NCBI RefSeq assembly: GCF_040640215.1 | Contig: NZ_JBFABG010000011.1 | Location: forward strand, 210,403 to 274,402 | Source of the DNA: Actinosynnema sp040640215 | Lineage (GTDB): Bacteria; Actinomycetota; Actinomycetes; Mycobacteriales; Pseudonocardiaceae | Reading direction: 5' to 3' | DNA length: 64,000 nt | Program-made: the position numbers and the translations under genes | Notes under the pieces: model-generated | Seen by the model: only the letters and a program-made list of their open reading frames with translations | Database searches by the model: none | What the model was told of the DNA's origin: nothing | Part shown: piece by piece, positions 61,225 to 64,000 of the stretch | Numbering within the stretch: position 1 is the first letter of the stretch | Layout: every line of letters starts with the position of its first letter

Positions 61225-62442
61225 ATGACACGCTTGCGGACGACGGCAGTGCACGGTGGGCGCGACGACCTCGCCGCCCTGGGCGTGCACGCGCTCCCGA
61301 TCGACCTGTCGACCACCTACCCCGTGCCCGACCAGGTCGAGGGCGGGGAGGCCCTGCAAGCCCTCGCCGAGGGTGCCGCGCGCGCCACGTCCCCGGTGTA
61401 CTCCCGCCTGCACAACCCGACCGTCGCCCGGTTCGAGAACGCCCTGGCCACCCTCGAACTCACCGAAGCGGCGGTCGCGTTCGGCAGCGGCACGGCCGCG
61501 GTGACGGCCGTGGTCCAGGCCGCGTGCGTCCTGACCGGCAAACCGCACGTGGTGGCCGTGCGGCCCCTCTACGGCGGCACCGACCACCTGCTGTCCTCCG
61601 GCCTCCTGGGCGTGCGCACCACCTACGCCGGTGCCGACCGCGTCGCCGAGGCCATCACCCCGGACACCGGACTTGTCGTCCTGGAAACCCCGGCGAACCC
61701 CACCCTCGACCTGGTGGACATCGCCTGCGTCACCGCCCAGGCCGGCCACGTGCCGGTCGTGGTGGACAACACCTTCGCCACACCCGTCCTCCAGAACCCC
61801 GCACCCCTGGGCGCGGCCTACGTCCTGCACTCCGGCACCAAGTACCTCGGCGGACACGGAGACGTGCTCGGCGGTGTCGTGGCCTGCGCCGAAGCGGAAG
61901 CCAAAGCACTGCGCCGGATCAGGATCGTCACCGGAGCCGTCCTGCACCCCCTCGGCGGCTACCTGCTGCACCGGGGTCTCGCCACCCTCCCGCTGCGCGT
62001 GGAGGCCGCCCAGCGGACCGCGACCGAACTCGCGAACCGCCTGGCCCGGCACCCCGCCGTCACCGGCGTGCGCTACCCCGGCCGCACTCCGAGCCACCTC
62101 CTGGGCACCCAGTCGCGCGGCCCCGGTGCGATGCTCGCCTTCACCACCGGGGACGACCCGGCGGCCGTCGTCCGCCGGCTCCGGCTGATCACCCCGGCGG
62201 TCAGCCTCGGCTCGGTGGACACCCTCGTCGAGCACCCCGCCGCGCTGACCCACCGCCTGGTGCCCACCGCCGACCGCCACGCCGGCGGCGTCCCGGACAC
62301 CCTGCTGCGCCTCAGCGCCGGCCTGGAGGACGTGGAGGACCTCTGGGGAGACCTGGACCAGGCCCTCACCGGCGGGCACCCGACCGCACCGCGCGCCACC
62401 GATCCGCCCTCACCCGGGCACCGCGCCGACGCCGACGGCTGA
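61225..62442 (+). CDS. PLP-dependent trans-sulfuration enzyme (cystathionine/methionine gamma-lyase family)
   Basis: A 405-residue enzyme from ATG 61225. It contains SPVYSRLHNPTVARFENALATLE, FGSGTAAV, PLYGGTDHL, VLETPANPTLDLVDI, VVDNTFATPVLQNP and the PLP-Lys in LHSGTKYLGGHGDVLGG. The family includes cystathionine gamma-lyase/synthase and methionine gamma-lyase; the motifs do not settle which. The divergent Lrp suggests an amino-acid-degrading lyase. Confidence 0.88.
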   Translation: MTRLRTTAVHGGRDDLAALGVHALPIDLSTTYPVPDQVEGGEALQALAEGAARATSPVYSRLHNPTVARFENALATLELTEAAVAFGSGTAAVTAVVQAACVLTGKPHVVAVRPLYGGTDHLLSSGLLGVRTTYAGADRVAEAITPDTGLVVLETPANPTLDLVDIACVTAQAGHVPVVVDNTFATPVLQNPAPLGAAYVLHSGTKYLGGHGDVLGGVVACAEAEAKALRRIRIVTGAVLHPLGGYLLHRGLATLPLRVEAAQRTATELANRLARHPAVTGVRYPGRTPSHLLGTQSRGPGAMLAFTTGDDPAAVVRRLRLITPAVSLGSVDTLVEHPAALTHRLVPTADRHAGGVPDTLLRLSAGLEDVEDLWGDLDQALTGGHPTAPRATDPPSPGHRADADG

Positions 62443-62455
62443 ACCCGCACCGCCC

Positions 62456-62500
62456 GACCGGCCCGGACGGGGTGCCACGGCCACCCCGTCCGGGCCGGTC
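62456..62500 (+). terminator. Strong terminator before pdxT
   Basis: A perfect 19-bp stem (GACCGGCCCGGACGGGGTG) with a 7-nt loop, 14 nt after the lyase stop. It isolates pdxT from the upstream gene. Confidence 0.88.
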
Positions 62501-62540
62501 ACCTAGGCTGGAGGGAGTTCAACGAGGAGGAAAACCAGCC

Positions 62541-63146
62541 GTGTCCGTCGTCGGTGTCCTCGCCCTCCAGGGCGACGTCCGTGAACATCTGGTCGCCCTC
62601 GCCGAGGCCGACGTGCTGGCCCGCCCGATCCGCCGCCCCGAGGAGCTGGCCGAGGTCGACGGGGTCGTGCTGCCCGGCGGCGAGTCCACCACGATCAGCC
62701 GCCTGCTCGCGACGTTCGAGCTGCTGGAGCCGCTGCGCGCGCGGATCGGGGAGGGGATGCCCACCTACGGCTCGTGTGCCGGCATGATCCTGCTCGCCGA
62801 TCAGGTCCTCGACGGCCGGGCCGACCAGCACCAGTTGGGCGGGCTGGACATCGTCGTGCGGCGCAACGCGTTCGGTCGGCAGGTGGACTCCTTCGAGGCG
62901 GACCTCGACTTCACCGACGTGGGCGAGGTGCACGCGGTGTTCATCCGCGCCCCGTGGGTGGAGGAGGTGGGGGACGACGTGGAAGTACTCGCCCGGGTCC
63001 CCGAATCCGCCGAGGCCGGGGCCGCCGCCGGTAGGATCGTCGCGGTTCGGCAGGGGCACGTGCTCGCCACCTCGTTCCACCCGGAGCTGACCGGCGACGG
63101 ACGCGTGCACCGCCATTTCGTGGACATGGTCCGTGCCGCGGGCTGA
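62541..63146 (+). CDS. pdxT: Pyridoxal 5'-phosphate synthase glutaminase subunit PdxT
   Basis: A 201-residue class I glutaminase from GTG 62541 (GAGGAGG ~10 bases upstream). It has GVLALQGDVREHL, LPGGESTTISRLL, the catalytic Cys in TYGSCAGMILLA and the His-Glu pair in ATSFHPELTGD. It supplies ammonia to PdxS. It is directly upstream of the YebC-type gene, as in mycobacteria. Confidence 0.97.
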   Translation: MSVVGVLALQGDVREHLVALAEADVLARPIRRPEELAEVDGVVLPGGESTTISRLLATFELLEPLRARIGEGMPTYGSCAGMILLADQVLDGRADQHQLGGLDIVVRRNAFGRQVDSFEADLDFTDVGEVHAVFIRAPWVEEVGDDVEVLARVPESAEAGAAAGRIVAVRQGHVLATSFHPELTGDGRVHRHFVDMVRAAG

Positions 63147-63164
63147 GTATCAGACGGAGGAGAA

Positions 63165-63917
63165 ATGAGCGGCCACTCAAAGTGGGCGACCACCAAGCAC
63201 AAGAAGGCCGCAATCGACGCCAAGCGCGGCAAGCTCTTCGCGCGGCTCATCAAGAACATCGAGGTCGCGGCCCGCACGGGCGGCAGTGACCCGGACGGCA
63301 ACCCCACGCTGTACGACGCCGTCCAGAAAGCCCGCAAGAACTCGGTGCCGCTGGACAACATCGAACGCGCCCGCAAGCGCGGCGGCGGCGAGGAAGCCGG
63401 CGGAGCCGACTGGCAGACCATCATGTACGAGGGCTACGGCCCGAACGGCGTGGCGGTCCTGGTGGAGTGCCTCACCGACAACCGCAACCGCGCGGCCTCC
63501 GAGGTCCGCACCGCGATGAGCCGCAACGGCGGCAGCATGGCCGACCCGGGCTCGGTGTCGTACATGTTCGCCCGCAAGGGCGTCGTGATCGTGCCCAAGG
63601 GCGACCTGTCCGAGGACGACGTCCTCATGGCGGTCCTGGACGCGGGAGCCGAAGAGGTCAACGACCTGGGCGAGAGCTACGAGGTGGTCAGCGAGGCGGG
63701 CGACCTGGTGGGTGTCCGCAAGGCGCTCCAGGAAGCGGGCTACGACTACGAGAGCGCGGAAGCGAACTTCCTCCCGTCGGTCACGGTGCAGTTGGACGCC
63801 GAGGGCGCGCGGAAGATCTTCAAGCTGATCGACGCCCTGGAAGACTGCGACGACGTGCAGAACGTGTTCGCGAACTTCGACATCTCGGACCAGGTGATGG
63901 CCGAGGTGGACGCCTGA
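63165..63917 (+). CDS. YebC/PmpR family transcriptional regulator or translation factor
   Basis: A 250-residue protein from ATG 63165 with CGGAGGAG just upstream. The N-terminus MSGHSKWATTKHKKAAIDAKRGKLFARLIKNIEVAAR is diagnostic. Family members bind DNA, and related YebC proteins have been linked to translation of proline-rich stretches. In most actinobacteria ruvC follows, which would lie past the window end. Confidence 0.95.
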   Translation: MSGHSKWATTKHKKAAIDAKRGKLFARLIKNIEVAARTGGSDPDGNPTLYDAVQKARKNSVPLDNIERARKRGGGEEAGGADWQTIMYEGYGPNGVAVLVECLTDNRNRAASEVRTAMSRNGGSMADPGSVSYMFARKGVVIVPKGDLSEDDVLMAVLDAGAEEVNDLGESYEVVSEAGDLVGVRKALQEAGYDYESAEANFLPSVTVQLDAEGARKIFKLIDALEDCDDVQNVFANFDISDQVMAEVDA

Positions 63918-63948
63918 GCGCGTTCCCCGCGCACACCTCACCCACCGC

Positions 63949-64000
63949 GTGGGGGGGGGCCCCCCCCCCCCCGGGGGCGCCCCGGGGGGGGGGGGGTACC
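63949..64000. other. Low-complexity G/C homopolymer runs, probable assembly artefact
   Basis: After a normal-looking 3' flank, the sequence becomes runs of G and C (G9, C14, G13-type blocks). Nothing biological is supported. It looks like a low-quality read or contig end. Confidence 0.8.

Overview
The window is very GC-rich DNA with GTG-rich starts and tightly overlapping actinobacterial operons. It carries a mycobacterial-type phosphatidylinositol-mannoside (PIM) block (thrS, HIT, pgsA, PIM acyltransferase, pimA, Nudix), a conservon (kinase, Roadblock, DUF742, GTPase), XRE-DUF5753, DUF6292 and DUF4240 proteins, and a streptogrisin-like protease. This points to a filamentous actinomycete, most likely Pseudonocardiales (Saccharothrix/Lentzea/Actinosynnema-like). 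The genus is an inference. No rRNA, tRNA, CRISPR array or intact transposon was seen. The last ~50 bases are homopolymeric G/C runs that look like a contig-end artefact.

Layout. 1-571: 3' end of an ABC ATPase. 0.66-3.3 kb: LVIVD-repeat secreted protein and DUF305 lipoprotein (divergent), then a small monooxygenase-fold protein. 3.3-7.5 kb: TetR regulator with a palindromic candidate operator, a drug-type ABC exporter and a NarL-type two-component system. 7.6-8.2 kb: lipoprotein. 8.4-10.9 kb (leftward): cytochrome P450, a 29-residue aromatic-tailed peptide with a near-perfect ribosome binding site, and a second P450. This looks like a compact P450-modified RiPP locus and is the most novel item. 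11.3-15.7 kb (leftward): purine catabolic operon (HIU hydrolase, three xanthine dehydrogenase subunits, guanine deaminase). 16-17.6 kb: a small membrane protein and a secreted beta-propeller. 17.8-21.7 kb: conservon. 21.7-24.4 kb: divergent flavin monooxygenase and DMATS-type prenyltransferase. 24.4-25.3 kb: 3-hydroxyacyl-CoA dehydrogenase. 25.6-30.5 kb: gamma-glutamylation catabolic operon for a polyamine or amino alcohol, ending with its GntR regulator.

30.5-40.4 kb: a lamin-tail/anchor-K protein, a small membrane protein, then thrS-HIT, an XRE regulator with a 22-bp palindrome upstream, pgsA-acyltransferase-pimA-Nudix, and a PH-domain protein. 40.8-53 kb: reductive pyrimidine (beta-alanine) catabolism in two parts. 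The first holds a DUF4240 protein, an F420-type LLM oxidoreductase, dihydropyrimidinase, beta-ureidopropionase, a decayed possible permease and a LysR regulator. The second holds a PucR regulator, an aminotransferase and methylmalonate-semialdehyde dehydrogenase. A secreted protease and a Pro-rich secreted protein lie between them. 53-57.2 kb: EF-G2, a hydrolase and a PaaX-type regulator. 57.4-63.9 kb: pdxS, DUF6292, an acyl-CoA dehydrogenase/oxidase, Lrp, a Cys/Met-metabolism lyase, pdxT and a YebC-type regulator.

In Mycobacterium tuberculosis the genes thrS through pimA, pdxS, pdxT and yebC lie close together. Here the same set is split by a ~17-kb catabolic island and a smaller ~4-kb insert. 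The purine operon, the pyrimidine operons and the gamma-glutamylation operon together suggest an organism specialised in scavenging nitrogen from nucleobases and amines. The RiPP-like locus and the prenyltransferase/monooxygenase pair are the specialised-metabolism elements.
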